Of a DNA stretch of 64,000 nt, positions 30,931 through 39,571 are shown piece by piece. A program made the translations under genes and the position numbers. Origin of the DNA: Dyella sp. BiH032 (GTDB lineage Bacteria > Pseudomonadota > Gammaproteobacteria > Xanthomonadales > Rhodanobacteraceae); assembly GCF_031954525.1 (NCBI RefSeq), contig NZ_CP134867.1:620001-684000 (forward strand). Direction: 5' to 3'. Position 1 is the first letter of the stretch, and each line of letters starts with the position of its first letter. The notes beneath the pieces are model-generated. The model saw nothing but the letters and a program-made list of their open reading frames with translations. It was not told the DNA's origin and did not search any database.

Positions 30931-30978
30931 ACCTAGGGTTTTCCCTAGGTATCGATTTTCAGGGGTGCTGTGTAGGTT
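30931..30978 (+). promoter_or_regulatory. Perfect T3SS box and -10 before the sctV operon
   Basis: Perfect inverted repeat ACCTAGGG-TTTT-CCCTAGGT at 30931-30950; TAGGTT at 30973-30978, centre to centre 35 bp. The predicted transcript start near 30985 leaves a leader of about 230 nt before sctV. The gene-free 30839-31212 stretch also has CGTGAT/ATCACG (30839-30854) and GTGAAT/ATTCAC (30898-30914) repeats in an AT-rich context, possible upstream activator or nucleoid-protein sites. Confidence 0.7.
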
Positions 30979-31212
30979 CCCACTTCACCGAGCGCCGACA
31001 GGGGGCGTAAGGCTGAAGCGGTTCGCGCCATTCGTGCGCGGCGTCATCGGCAACGGCAGTGGAAAGGGCGTTTCCATTCGCTCAATGGACGAGTGTGTCC
31101 GGTTGCCGGAGTGGTGTCGTGGCTAGCGTGGCAGGACCAGCAAAGTGGCGTGTCGCCGGTGATCGCGTCGCAGCGGTCGGCCGTGGCCGCGCAGGGTCCG
31201 GAACGGTGCGTC

Positions 31213-33282
31213 ATGGCGCTTGAAGCGATTCTTTCGAGGCTGGCGCCCGGCGCCGGCCATTCCCGCAGCTATAGCGATCTCGTGCTGGTCGCCGGCGTGG
31301 TGGCGATCATCGGCCTGATGATCCTGCCGCTGCCGATGGTAGCGATCGACGCCCTGGTGGCGCTCAACATGCTGATCGGCGTCGGCCTCCTGCTGATCGC
31401 CATCTACATTCCCGCGCCCGTCGCCTTCTCCAGCTTCCCCAGCGTGCTGCTGCTCACCACGCTGTTCCGCCTGGCGCTGTCTATCGCGATCACGCGCTCG
31501 ATCCTGCTCAATGCCGACGGCGGCCACATCATCGACACCTTCGGCAACATGGTGGTGGGCGGCAACCTGATCGTGGGCCTGGTGGTGTTCCTCATCATCA
31601 CGGTGGTGCAGTTCATCGTGGTGGCCAAGGGCGCGGAGCGCGTCGCCGAGGTGGCGGCCCGCTTCTCGCTGGACGCCATGCCCGGCAAGCAGCTGTCGAT
31701 CGACTCGGACCTGCGCTCCGGCCTGTTGGAGAAGGACGAGGCCCGCCGCCGCCGCCGGATGCTGGAGATCGAAAGCCAGCTGCACGGCTCGCTCGACGGC
31801 GCCATGAAGTTCGTCAAGGGCGATGCCATCGCCGGCATCGTGATCATCGTGATCAACCTGCTCGGCGGCCTGGGCGTAGGCGTGATGATGCACGGCATGG
31901 CCTTGGGCGACGCGGTGCATACCTATAGCGTACTCACCATCGGCGACGGCCTCGTCGCGCAGATCCCCGCCCTGCTCGCCTCCATCTCCGCCGGCCTGAT
32001 CGTCACCCGCACCGCGGGCGAGGAAGAGGATCGCAACCTGGGCGCGATCATCGCCCGCCAGATCTCCGGCGAGCCTCGCGTGACCATGATCATCGGCTGC
32101 ATCGCGCTAGGCATGATGCTGGTGCCGGGCTTCCCGGCGCTGGTGTTCCTGCCGCTGGGCCTTGCGCTGGTCGGCGTCGCCGCCTGGCGCATGCGCGAGC
32201 GGGTCGGCTTCCTGCGCCGGCTGTTCAAGGTGCCCGAGAGCCAGGCGGAACTGCTGCCGCCGGACGTGGCCGACAGCGACGTGCTGCTGCCCTCCGCGCC
32301 GCTGATGCTGGAAGTGCATATGTCCGCGCTACAGGCCCTGGGGAGCAACCAGGTGCGCAACCTGTTCCGCCAGGTCGTGGGCAGCCTGCGCGAGGAATAC
32401 GGCGTGCCGCTGCCCAAGCCCGCGCTGCGTGCGGGCCTGCGCCTGCCCGAGCAGGGCTATGCCCTTTATGCCTATGGCGTGCGCATCGCCTACGGCGTGC
32501 TGCGCCCCGGCCAGTTGTTCCTGCCGGGACGCGCGGCCCTGCCGCCGGCACCGGCCGGCGAGGCGGGTGCGCTGGTGCCCGACGGCGTGAACGGTTTTCC
32601 CGGACGATGGGTGCCGCGCGACGGCGCGCGCCAGGCCAAGGCGCTGGAAGCGCCCGAGATGCTGCACGAACACATTCGCATGGCACTGGAGCGCCATCTC
32701 GCGCTGTTTGTTGGCATCCAGGAGACGTCCAACCTGTCCAACGGCCTGAGCCGCGACTACCCCGATCTCGTGCGCGAGATGCTGCGCGTGGTATCGCCGC
32801 AGCGCGTAGCGGAGGTGCTCAAGCGCCTGGTGGAGGAGCGCGTGCCGATCCGGCAGCTGCGCGACGTGTTCGAGGCGATCACCGACGCGGCGAGCCGCGA
32901 GAAGGACATCGTGCTGGTCGCCGAATACGTGCGCATGGCGCTGCGCCGACACCTCAGCTACCGCTACGCCGACGACGACCATGTGTTGCGGGTGCTGGTC
33001 GCCCGCCCGGAATTGGAAGAACGCCTGCGGCGCTCGGTGCACACCGGGCCGGCCGGCACGCAGCTCGCGGTGGAGCCGGATCTGGCTGCGCGCTTGCTGG
33101 CGCAGATCGGCGAGCACGCGCGCGGCGAGCACGGTACCTCCATGGTGCTGCTCAGCTCGATGGACGTGCGTCGCCACCTGCGCAAGCTCACCGAGGCCGA
33201 GTACGCCGACATCCCGGTGCTTTCTTATCAGGAGCTGGTACCCGACCTGCGTCTGGTGCCGGTAGGACAACTGGCTGTCTGA
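31213..33282 (+). CDS. sctV: T3SS export gate protein SctV (HrcV/YscV)
   Basis: 689 residues from MALEAILSRL; an upstream in-frame extension to 31093 lacks family similarity. Membrane half with LPLPMVAIDALVALNMLIGVGLLLIAI, PSVLLLTTLFRLALSIAITRSIL and the FHIPEP-region RFSLDAMPGKQLSIDSDLRSGLL; cytosolic half forms the nonameric ring that receives chaperone-bound substrates. First gene of an eleven-gene rightward apparatus operon. Confidence 0.96.
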   Translation: MALEAILSRLAPGAGHSRSYSDLVLVAGVVAIIGLMILPLPMVAIDALVALNMLIGVGLLLIAIYIPAPVAFSSFPSVLLLTTLFRLALSIAITRSILLNADGGHIIDTFGNMVVGGNLIVGLVVFLIITVVQFIVVAKGAERVAEVAARFSLDAMPGKQLSIDSDLRSGLLEKDEARRRRRMLEIESQLHGSLDGAMKFVKGDAIAGIVIIVINLLGGLGVGVMMHGMALGDAVHTYSVLTIGDGLVAQIPALLASISAGLIVTRTAGEEEDRNLGAIIARQISGEPRVTMIIGCIALGMMLVPGFPALVFLPLGLALVGVAAWRMRERVGFLRRLFKVPESQAELLPPDVADSDVLLPSAPLMLEVHMSALQALGSNQVRNLFRQVVGSLREEYGVPLPKPALRAGLRLPEQGYALYAYGVRIAYGVLRPGQLFLPGRAALPPAPAGEAGALVPDGVNGFPGRWVPRDGARQAKALEAPEMLHEHIRMALERHLALFVGIQETSNLSNGLSRDYPDLVREMLRVVSPQRVAEVLKRLVEERVPIRQLRDVFEAITDAASREKDIVLVAEYVRMALRRHLSYRYADDDHVLRVLVARPELEERLRRSVHTGPAGTQLAVEPDLAARLLAQIGEHARGEHGTSMVLLSSMDVRRHLRKLTEAEYADIPVLSYQELVPDLRLVPVGQLAV

Positions 33283-33318
33283 CGGCAGCCGATTCGATAG
33301 GCGAAGGAATCCGTACCG

Positions 33319-35295
33319 ATGGTTCATGACAGGGGCAAGAGGGTCGGCAGGGGCGTCAGGCAGGCGGTGGTCTGCATGGCGGCGCTCGGCCTGTTGTTGT
33401 GCGCGGGCCTGGCCCAGGCCGCGGCCATTCCGTTCAAGAAGAGCACCACCGAGATCCAGACCGACAAGACGCTGCGCGAGATCCTTCCGGACTTCTTCCA
33501 CGACCAGGGCCTGGAAGTGGTGCTGAGTCCGCAGGTCGCCGCGCGCAACGGCACCATCAACGGCAGCTTCAAGGGTACCTATGCGCAGGTGTGGCGCCGC
33601 CTCGCGGACAGCAACGGCCTGCTCGCCTATTGGGATGGCTCAGCCGTCTACGTCTATCTCGATTCGGAGCGCGTGACCGACTACACCAGCGTGCCGCTGC
33701 CGCTGGAGCAGCAGTTCATGTCCGCCATGGGTAGCGTGAACTGGGCCGACGCCGCTACCGGCAACGTGTGGAAGCTGGAGCCGAGCACCGGCCTGGTCAC
33801 CATCACCGGCACCAAGCGCTTCGCCGAGCAGGTGAAGCAGATGTCGCAGACCATCGCTGGCCTCGGCCAGCACGAGACCACGCGCTTCAAGTTCTACCCG
33901 CTCAAGTACGCCTGGGCGTCGGATACCACCATGACGCTCGGCAACCGCCAGGTGACCGTGCCGGGCGTGGCCAGCGTGCTGCGCGCACTGGTGAGCGACG
34001 ACGCCGGCAACGGCCAGTTCAGCGGCGCGAGCGAGCGCCTGATGTCCGCACGGCAGCGCGGCCTGCGCGGCCAGGGCCTGGCCGGTTCCGGCCAACAGCC
34101 TCCGCCGCCATTGGGCAATTACACAGTGCCGCCGCAGGACGATGACGGGCTGACGCCGCCCAGTGCGCCGCTGGCGCCGACGGCGCAGCACGGCAGCGTC
34201 CAGGCGATCGCCGGCAGCGGCGACACGCGCATCGTGGCCGACAGCTTCCGCAATGCCATCATCGTGCGCGATACGCCGGACCGGCTGCCGATGTACGACG
34301 AGCTGATCCGCCAGCTCGACGTGCCGCCGCAAATGGTGGAGATCGAAGCGACCATCATCGACGTCGACAAGAAGAAGGCGCGCCAGCTCGGCGTCAACTG
34401 GTTCTACCGCAACCACCGCACCACGGTGGGTTTCCTCAGCGGCAACCAGACGCAGGCCGACGGCCTGGCCAGCAAGGCGCTGCTGCTGGCGGCGCTCGGA
34501 CTGGGCGACACCAGCGGCCTGCCGCCGCTGTTCAACAATGGCCTGCAGATCGGCACGATCCTGGGCAATCCGGCGAAATTCGTGGCGAACATCAATGCGC
34601 TCGAGGACGACGGCGTCGCGCACGTGGTCACCCGCCCTCAGGTGATCACCATGAACGATGCCGAGGCGGTGATCCAGAGCAGCCAGTCGGTCTACGTGCC
34701 GGTGTCCGGCGCGTACAACTCCGATCTCTACAACGTCACCGCCGGCACCACGCTGCGCGTCACGCCGCACCTGGTGATGGAGAACGGAACGCCGCACATC
34801 CGCATGATGGTGCAGATCGAGGACGGCAACATCACCTACTCGCCCAAGGACGCACAGGACATCCAGTACCCCATCGTCAGCCAGAACGCGGTGAACACGC
34901 AGGCGGTGATCCAGGATGGCCAGGGCCTGCTGCTCGGTGGCCTGGTGCAGGACCAGTCGCAGAACAACGAGCACAAGATTCCGGTGCTCGGCGACATTCC
35001 CTTGCTCGGCTACCTGTTCAAGACCGTGCAGAAGCAGCGCGCGCACACCGAGCGCCTGTTCCTGATCACGCCGCGCCTGGTGATGCTCAACCACATCACC
35101 GGCCAGCAGACGCCCAGCTCGCCGCAGGTGAGCATGGAAAGCCAGGAGCAGCTCGACAAGAAACAGGCCCGCGACGAGGCCTGGTGGAACCACAAGAAGA
35201 GCGACGTGCAGCAACCCGCGCCGCTGCCGGTGATCGTGCAGCAAGTGCCGGCGGATGCCGCGCCCGCACCGGCCAAGAAGCGCCTCCCGGAGTGA
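33319..35295 (+). CDS. sctC: T3SS outer-membrane secretin SctC (HrcC/YscC)
   Basis: 658 residues with a signal peptide (MAALGLLLCAGLAQAAAIPF). N0/N1 domains follow (ILPDFFHDQGLEVVLSPQVAARNGTINGSFKGTYAQVWRRLADSNGLLAYWDG), then the secretin core with QVSMESQ-type tail and VQDQSQNNEHKIPVLGDIPLLGYLFKT, the secretin signature. Forms the outer ring. Presence of a dedicated secretin shows this is an injectisome, not a flagellum. C-terminal Pro/Ala extension may bind a pilotin. Confidence 0.95.
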   Translation: MVHDRGKRVGRGVRQAVVCMAALGLLLCAGLAQAAAIPFKKSTTEIQTDKTLREILPDFFHDQGLEVVLSPQVAARNGTINGSFKGTYAQVWRRLADSNGLLAYWDGSAVYVYLDSERVTDYTSVPLPLEQQFMSAMGSVNWADAATGNVWKLEPSTGLVTITGTKRFAEQVKQMSQTIAGLGQHETTRFKFYPLKYAWASDTTMTLGNRQVTVPGVASVLRALVSDDAGNGQFSGASERLMSARQRGLRGQGLAGSGQQPPPPLGNYTVPPQDDDGLTPPSAPLAPTAQHGSVQAIAGSGDTRIVADSFRNAIIVRDTPDRLPMYDELIRQLDVPPQMVEIEATIIDVDKKKARQLGVNWFYRNHRTTVGFLSGNQTQADGLASKALLLAALGLGDTSGLPPLFNNGLQIGTILGNPAKFVANINALEDDGVAHVVTRPQVITMNDAEAVIQSSQSVYVPVSGAYNSDLYNVTAGTTLRVTPHLVMENGTPHIRMMVQIEDGNITYSPKDAQDIQYPIVSQNAVNTQAVIQDGQGLLLGGLVQDQSQNNEHKIPVLGDIPLLGYLFKTVQKQRAHTERLFLITPRLVMLNHITGQQTPSSPQVSMESQEQLDKKQARDEAWWNHKKSDVQQPAPLPVIVQQVPADAAPAPAKKRLPE

Positions 35296-35299
35296 TCGC

Positions 35300-36613
35300 A
35301 TGAGCGCCCTGCCCGCCACCCGTCCACGCACCAGCCAGCCGCCGAAAGTGCAGCTGGCACTGCGCGTGTTCAGCGGGATGCACGCGGGGGCGGAGATGCG
35401 CCTTCCGCAGCGGGGCATCCTGATGATCGGCCAGGCCGACGACTGCGATCTGATCCTGGGCGATGCCGGCATCGCCAACCACCATTGCGTACTGACGGTG
35501 GTGGGCGACCAGGTCCTGCTGCGCGCGATGGACGGCGAAGTGGAGACGCATGACGGCCGCATCGCGGTGGGCGAGAACGTCAGCCTCGAGCATTTCGCGA
35601 TGGTGCGCCTGGGCGAGGTGCGGTTCGCAGTCGGTCCGCACTGGAGCGAGCGCTGGCAGAGTCTGACGGACGCTGGTGGCGAGGCACTGCCGACCCTGAC
35701 CGACAGCCAGCTCGCCGGCCGCCGGCGTGGCGTCCTCGCCATGGCCGGCCTGCTGCTAGCGGTGGCCGCGCTGGTGTTGGTCGGCAGTTGGAAGGTCACG
35801 CATCCGGCCGTGCCGGTACGCGCCGCGAGCATGTCCGACCAACTGGAGCGCGTGCGCGCGATCCTGCACGGCCTGGCGCTTCGTCACGTGAGCGCGAGCG
35901 TGGGCGAGGGTGGACGCGTAGTGCTGCGCGGCCTCGTCGGCAACGCAGGGCAGCTGCCGCAGCTCAAGCAGAAACTGTCCGACGCGGGGCTGCTGACCGA
36001 ACTCACCGTGCGCGATTGGCCCAGCGTCAAGCGGCAGGTCAACGACATCTTCGCCATGCACGGCTACACCGTGGAAACCCAGCTGCTGGACCAGGGCGGC
36101 GTGGAGGTCGGCGGCCACTTCGGCGACACGGCCAAGGCCGAGAAGGTGAAGAAGGACGTGCTCGGCTCGGCCGACATGCAGAACCTCAACGCCGATGCGC
36201 TTGGCCTGACCCTGGCGCTGAAGAACTACGACGAGCACGCGCCCGAGCCGGTCAAGCCCGATCCCGGCAAGCGTATACGCCACGTGGTCGGCGGGCGCGA
36301 CCCCTACATCGTTACGCGGGACGAATCCCGCTACTACCCGGGAAACAAGCTGCCCCAGGGCGGCGTGTTCCTCACCGTCAGTGCGGAGGGAAGCATCCTC
36401 CTGCGCATGCCGGACAACCGCTACATGCAATTGGACAAGGCCGACGACTACCAGACGCCGCAACCGCTCGACGAAGCGGCTGCGACGGTGCTGCTGCCGC
36501 CGGCCGAGCCGGACCCGGCGGCCTCCGCCGCGGCGCCGGCATCGGAGCCCACCCTTCCGGCCAGGCCGGTCGTCGCCGTCGAGGCGAAGGCCCAGGCCGC
36601 GGGCGGGCATTGA
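35300..36613 (+). CDS. sctD: T3SS inner-membrane ring protein SctD (HrpD5/YscD/HrpQ)
   Basis: 437 residues. N-terminal FHA-like domain (LRVFSGMHAGAEMRLPQRGILMIGQADDCDLILGDAGIANHHC), one membrane helix near residues 145-165 (GVLAMAGLLLAVAALVLVGSWKV) and periplasmic ring-building repeats, plus a C-terminal Pro/Ala-rich extension. The cytosolic FHA-like part docks SctK. Follows sctC by 4 bp. Confidence 0.9.
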   Translation: MSALPATRPRTSQPPKVQLALRVFSGMHAGAEMRLPQRGILMIGQADDCDLILGDAGIANHHCVLTVVGDQVLLRAMDGEVETHDGRIAVGENVSLEHFAMVRLGEVRFAVGPHWSERWQSLTDAGGEALPTLTDSQLAGRRRGVLAMAGLLLAVAALVLVGSWKVTHPAVPVRAASMSDQLERVRAILHGLALRHVSASVGEGGRVVLRGLVGNAGQLPQLKQKLSDAGLLTELTVRDWPSVKRQVNDIFAMHGYTVETQLLDQGGVEVGGHFGDTAKAEKVKKDVLGSADMQNLNADALGLTLALKNYDEHAPEPVKPDPGKRIRHVVGGRDPYIVTRDESRYYPGNKLPQGGVFLTVSAEGSILLRMPDNRYMQLDKADDYQTPQPLDEAAATVLLPPAEPDPAASAAAPASEPTLPARPVVAVEAKAQAAGGH

Positions 36614-36671
36614 GGCGAGCAGCGGCGGGCGCGACCCGCCACCCCACCTGCAGCAATCAGGAGAGACGAGC

Positions 36672-37010
36672 ATGAGCACCAACAACCCGATCAATGGCAG
36701 CGGCACCCAGTTCCCGACCATCAACACCACCATCGCCGGCGGTGCAGCCGCCGCGGGGCGCGGCGTGACCGACCAGCAGTCCAAGAGCTGGTTCGAGGCC
36801 ATGGCCAAGGCCTGGGGCAATGCGCTCGACCATCAGGCGTCGAAGGTCACCGAGCTGTCCGCGCAGGTCAGCGAGAACGGTTCCGACCAGCCGTCGGTGA
36901 TGACCCAGCTCACCGCCGAGAGCCTGAAGATGCAGTTCCTTTCCACCAACGCGGCCACCTCCAACAACGCGGTGGGCCAGGCGCTGGAAACCCTCGGACG
37001 CAAGCAGTAA
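36672..37010 (+). CDS. sctF: Putative T3SS needle subunit (SctF position)
   Basis: 112 residues, no signal peptide, AGGAG eight nt upstream of ATG. Small helical protein (QQSKSWFEAMAKAWGNALDHQASKVTELSAQVSENG...LTAESLKMQFLSTNAATSNNAVGQALETLGRK). It lies between sctD and sctI, where YscF sits in the Ysc operon, and ends in the helix type expected of needle subunits. Sequence match to YscF/PrgI is weak, so assignment is positional. A longer paralogue is at 21626. Confidence 0.65.
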   Translation: MSTNNPINGSGTQFPTINTTIAGGAAAAGRGVTDQQSKSWFEAMAKAWGNALDHQASKVTELSAQVSENGSDQPSVMTQLTAESLKMQFLSTNAATSNNAVGQALETLGRKQ

Positions 37011-37036
37011 TCCGGCCCCGGGCCAGGAGAAGACCC

Positions 37037-37444
37037 ATGAACGTGCTACCCACCCAGCAGGTGGTCGACGTCAGCCAGTTCGCCCCCGCCGAACCGAAGG
37101 CGGCCACGCCGGCCCATGCGGACGACGTGGCCAAGTTCCGCCAAACCTTCGCCGAGGCGGCGCCGGCCAACGCCGTGCAGGCGGAGCAGGTGAAGCCTGT
37201 GCCGCAGGAGCTGTCGCCGGGCTTCAAGGCGGTGCTCAATCAGTTCGACGCGCTCAACGGGCGCGCCAATGAGTTGGGCCGCCTGTCCGAAGCGATGAAG
37301 GCCAACGGGCGCGACTTGTCGCCGAGCCAGGTGATCGACATGACGCTCAAGTGCCACGAACTGGTGTTCCAGGCCGAGTTGACCAGCAACGTCGCCAACC
37401 GCAGTTCGGAAGGCGTGCAGCAGCTGTTCCGGCAGCAGTCCTGA
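37037..37444 (+). CDS. sctI: T3SS inner rod protein SctI (HrpB2/YscI-like)
   Basis: 135 residues. The disordered N-terminal half is followed by a helical C-terminus QVIDMTLKCHELVFQAELTSNVANRSSEGVQQLFRQQS, the conserved end of the YscI/HrpB2 rod family. It is an early substrate linking the export gate to the needle. Immediately upstream of sctJ as in Ysc and Hrp operons. Confidence 0.85.
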   Translation: MNVLPTQQVVDVSQFAPAEPKAATPAHADDVAKFRQTFAEAAPANAVQAEQVKPVPQELSPGFKAVLNQFDALNGRANELGRLSEAMKANGRDLSPSQVIDMTLKCHELVFQAELTSNVANRSSEGVQQLFRQQS

Positions 37445-37459
37445 CGAGGTCCTTAGGTC

Positions 37460-38260
37460 ATGGCAAAGCGCTTCACCGTCAAGGCGTGGCCGCGGCTGGC
37501 GGCTCTGGTCTGCCTGCTCGCGCTGCTGGCCGGCTGCAGCCGCGACGTGCTGTACGCGAAGTTGGACGAGCAGCAGGCCAACGAGGTGGTGGCGGCGCTG
37601 ATCAATGCCGGCATCGACGCGCAGAAACGGCCGGCCGAACGCGGCGAGGGGTGGCAGGTGGTGCTCGATCGCCACGACATGCCCGCCGCGGTGGCCGTGC
37701 TGCGCGACGCCGGCTTGCCTCACCAGGGCATCGGCAACATCGCGCAGATGTACAAGAAGGACGGCTTCGTATCCTCGCCCACCGAGGACAAGCAGCGCTT
37801 CATCTATGCGCGCGAACAGCAGCTGGGCAATACGCTGCGACAGTTCGACGGCGTGGTGGATGCGTACGTCTACCTGTCCATTCCCGACAAGAGCCCAATC
37901 GAGGAGAAACCCGCGAGCGGGTCGGCGTCCGTGGTGATCATCGCCCGGCCGAACGCCGGCATCGAGAGCCGCGCGCCCGACATCAAGGCCGCCGTGATGA
38001 CCGGCACGGAAGGCCTGACCGACCCCAGCCGCGTGACCGTGCAGTTCTTCCAGCGCACGCCGAGCGAGGTGCCGGCGACGGCCGCGCGCACCGGCGTGAT
38101 CGCGGGCGGCATGCGCGGCGACGTCGCCTCTCTGTTACTGATCGGACTGGCCGCGCTGGCGGTGCTGCTCGCCGGCCTGCTGCTGTGGCGCAATCGCGGC
38201 GCGCTGTTCGGCCATCCATCGCGCGCTGTGATGCGGCGCGAGGTGCCGGGTGAGCGCTGA
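37460..38260 (+). CDS. sctJ: T3SS inner-membrane ring lipoprotein SctJ (HrcJ/YscJ)
   Basis: 266 residues. Signal peptide with lipobox LLAGC, then YscJ/FliF domains (RDVLYAKLDEQQANEVVAALINAGIDAQK; MYKKDGFVSSPTEDKQRFIYAREQQLGNTLRQFDGVVDAYVYLSIPDKS) and a C-terminal membrane helix (SLLLIGLAALAVLLAGLLLWRN). With SctD it forms the MS-like ring. Stop overlaps the next GTG start by 11 bp. Confidence 0.95.
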   Translation: MAKRFTVKAWPRLAALVCLLALLAGCSRDVLYAKLDEQQANEVVAALINAGIDAQKRPAERGEGWQVVLDRHDMPAAVAVLRDAGLPHQGIGNIAQMYKKDGFVSSPTEDKQRFIYAREQQLGNTLRQFDGVVDAYVYLSIPDKSPIEEKPASGSASVVIIARPNAGIESRAPDIKAAVMTGTEGLTDPSRVTVQFFQRTPSEVPATAARTGVIAGGMRGDVASLLLIGLAALAVLLAGLLLWRNRGALFGHPSRAVMRREVPGER

Positions 38261-38933
38261 GCGCGCCATGCACCGGCTGCATGCGCAGGCCGCGCTCGAC
38301 GGCCTGCATCCGTCGCGCTGGCCTGGCGTGCCGGCGACGCTGCTCGAGCGATCGAGGCATTCCGGGCTCGGTCGCCGCCACCTGGCGCGCGCCATGCTGC
38401 GTGAGCAGCCGCGCGTCTTCGGGCCGGACTCAGGGCGCTGGGACGATTGGGTCGCGCAGGAGCCATGGCTCGCCTGGCCGCAACCGGAGATCGACACATT
38501 CACGCGCGAGCTCGGCGCGATCGCCTTCGGCCCCGCCGTGCGGGTGACCGTGGAGCGCGGGGAGGTGCTGTTCCTGCGCGAGGCGCTCGGATTGGACGCC
38601 TGGCGCCGTGCGCAAGCCGCCGATCCCTGGTGCGGCCCCGCGCCGGAGGCCGTGCGGCACATGGGCCGTGCGGCCATCCAGCGCTGCGGCCGCGACGCGC
38701 AGTCTCTGCGCGATGCGATCTATGAGCGCGGCAAGATCGAATTCCTGGGCCACGCCGGACGTCGCGATGCGCGCCTGGCCGAGCGCCTGGCCCTGGCTTA
38801 CGCGACCGCTCCCACGCTGCCCTGCGCGAAAGAGTCGTGGCTCCCGGCGACGGCAGTGCCCGCACTGCTCGCCGAGCGCGCCAAGCCGACGGATGACGGC
38901 GACGCTCCCGCGGTGGAGGCCCAGCCCGAATGA
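38250..38933 (+). CDS. sctK: T3SS sorting platform protein SctK (YscK/HrpB4-like)
   Basis: 227 residues with GTG start (an ATG at 38268 is possible). LHPSRWPGVPATLLERSRHSGLGRRHLARAMLREQ and GPAVRVTVERGEVLFLREALGLDAWRRA fit the YscK family, which is poorly conserved; position between sctJ and sctL is decisive. Links the SctQ pods to the SctD ring. Stop overlaps the sctL start as ATGA. Confidence 0.82.
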   Translation: MSAERAMHRLHAQAALDGLHPSRWPGVPATLLERSRHSGLGRRHLARAMLREQPRVFGPDSGRWDDWVAQEPWLAWPQPEIDTFTRELGAIAFGPAVRVTVERGEVLFLREALGLDAWRRAQAADPWCGPAPEAVRHMGRAAIQRCGRDAQSLRDAIYERGKIEFLGHAGRRDARLAERLALAYATAPTLPCAKESWLPATAVPALLAERAKPTDDGDAPAVEAQPE

Positions 38934-39571
38934 GCGCGCAGGCCCTCTTCGCCGATACCGAACGCTTCCGCCTGTATCTCGACGGCGGCGTGATTCCCGC
39001 CGCCGCGTGGACGCCTCTGCAGGAAGCCCAGCGCATCCTCGACGAAGCGAACGCGATCCTGCGCCAGGCGCAGGAGGAGGTCGAGCAGATCCGCGCCCAG
39101 GCCAAGTTCGAAGGGTTAGTGGAAGGGCGCGAGCGCGGCCTGCGCGATTGCGCGCGGGCGCTGGAAGCGCTGGTGGTGGCGCGCGCGGCGGCGACGGTGG
39201 AGCTGCGCCGGCGCGCGAGCGAAATCGCCATCGCCGTGGTCAAGCACATCGCGCCGGCGATCGGCGCGGAACGCCTGGTTGCCTCGCTGGTGGCCGAGGC
39301 GATGCAGAAGCTGGTGTTCGAGCCGCATTTGCTGGTGCGCGTGCATCCGGACGTGGCCGAACAGGCGCGCGCCGAGGTGGCCGCGCTCGGCGCGGCGGCG
39401 GCGCCGGATACCGAGATCATCGGCGATCCGGAATTGGACCGCTTCGACTGCATCATCGAATCCGCCGGCGGCATGGTGCGCGCGGGTTTCAACGAACAGC
39501 TCGAGCAGGCGCGACTGATCCTCGCGGCGGCCGAGAAGAATGGGGGGCGCCATGAGCGTTCCGACGCCTGA
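38930..39571 (+). CDS. sctL: T3SS ATPase stator SctL (HrcL/YscL)
   Basis: 213 residues. A long coiled coil (AQRILDEANAILRQAQEEVEQIRAQAKFEGLVEGRERG) and a C-terminal FliH/V-ATPase-E-like domain (IAIAVVKHIAPAIGAERLVASLVAEAMQKL...RVHPDVAEQARAEV...DFDCIIES-type end) are visible. It holds the SctN ATPase and inhibits it until assembled. Overlaps the sctN start. Confidence 0.92.
   Translation: MSAQALFADTERFRLYLDGGVIPAAAWTPLQEAQRILDEANAILRQAQEEVEQIRAQAKFEGLVEGRERGLRDCARALEALVVARAAATVELRRRASEIAIAVVKHIAPAIGAERLVASLVAEAMQKLVFEPHLLVRVHPDVAEQARAEVAALGAAAAPDTEIIGDPELDRFDCIIESAGGMVRAGFNEQLEQARLILAAAEKNGGRHERSDA

Noticed and set aside
21400..31212. Xanthomonas-type PIP boxes (TTCGB-N15-TTCGB) controlling the T3SS
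   Set aside because: None found in the intergenic regions read; the nearest case (TTCGA at 21459 followed by TTGCC 15 nt later) fails the second half.
36381..36671. N-terminal extension of the needle-like protein
   Set aside because: It overlaps the sctD 3' end out of frame and is Arg-rich shadow; AGGAG before 36672 defines the start.
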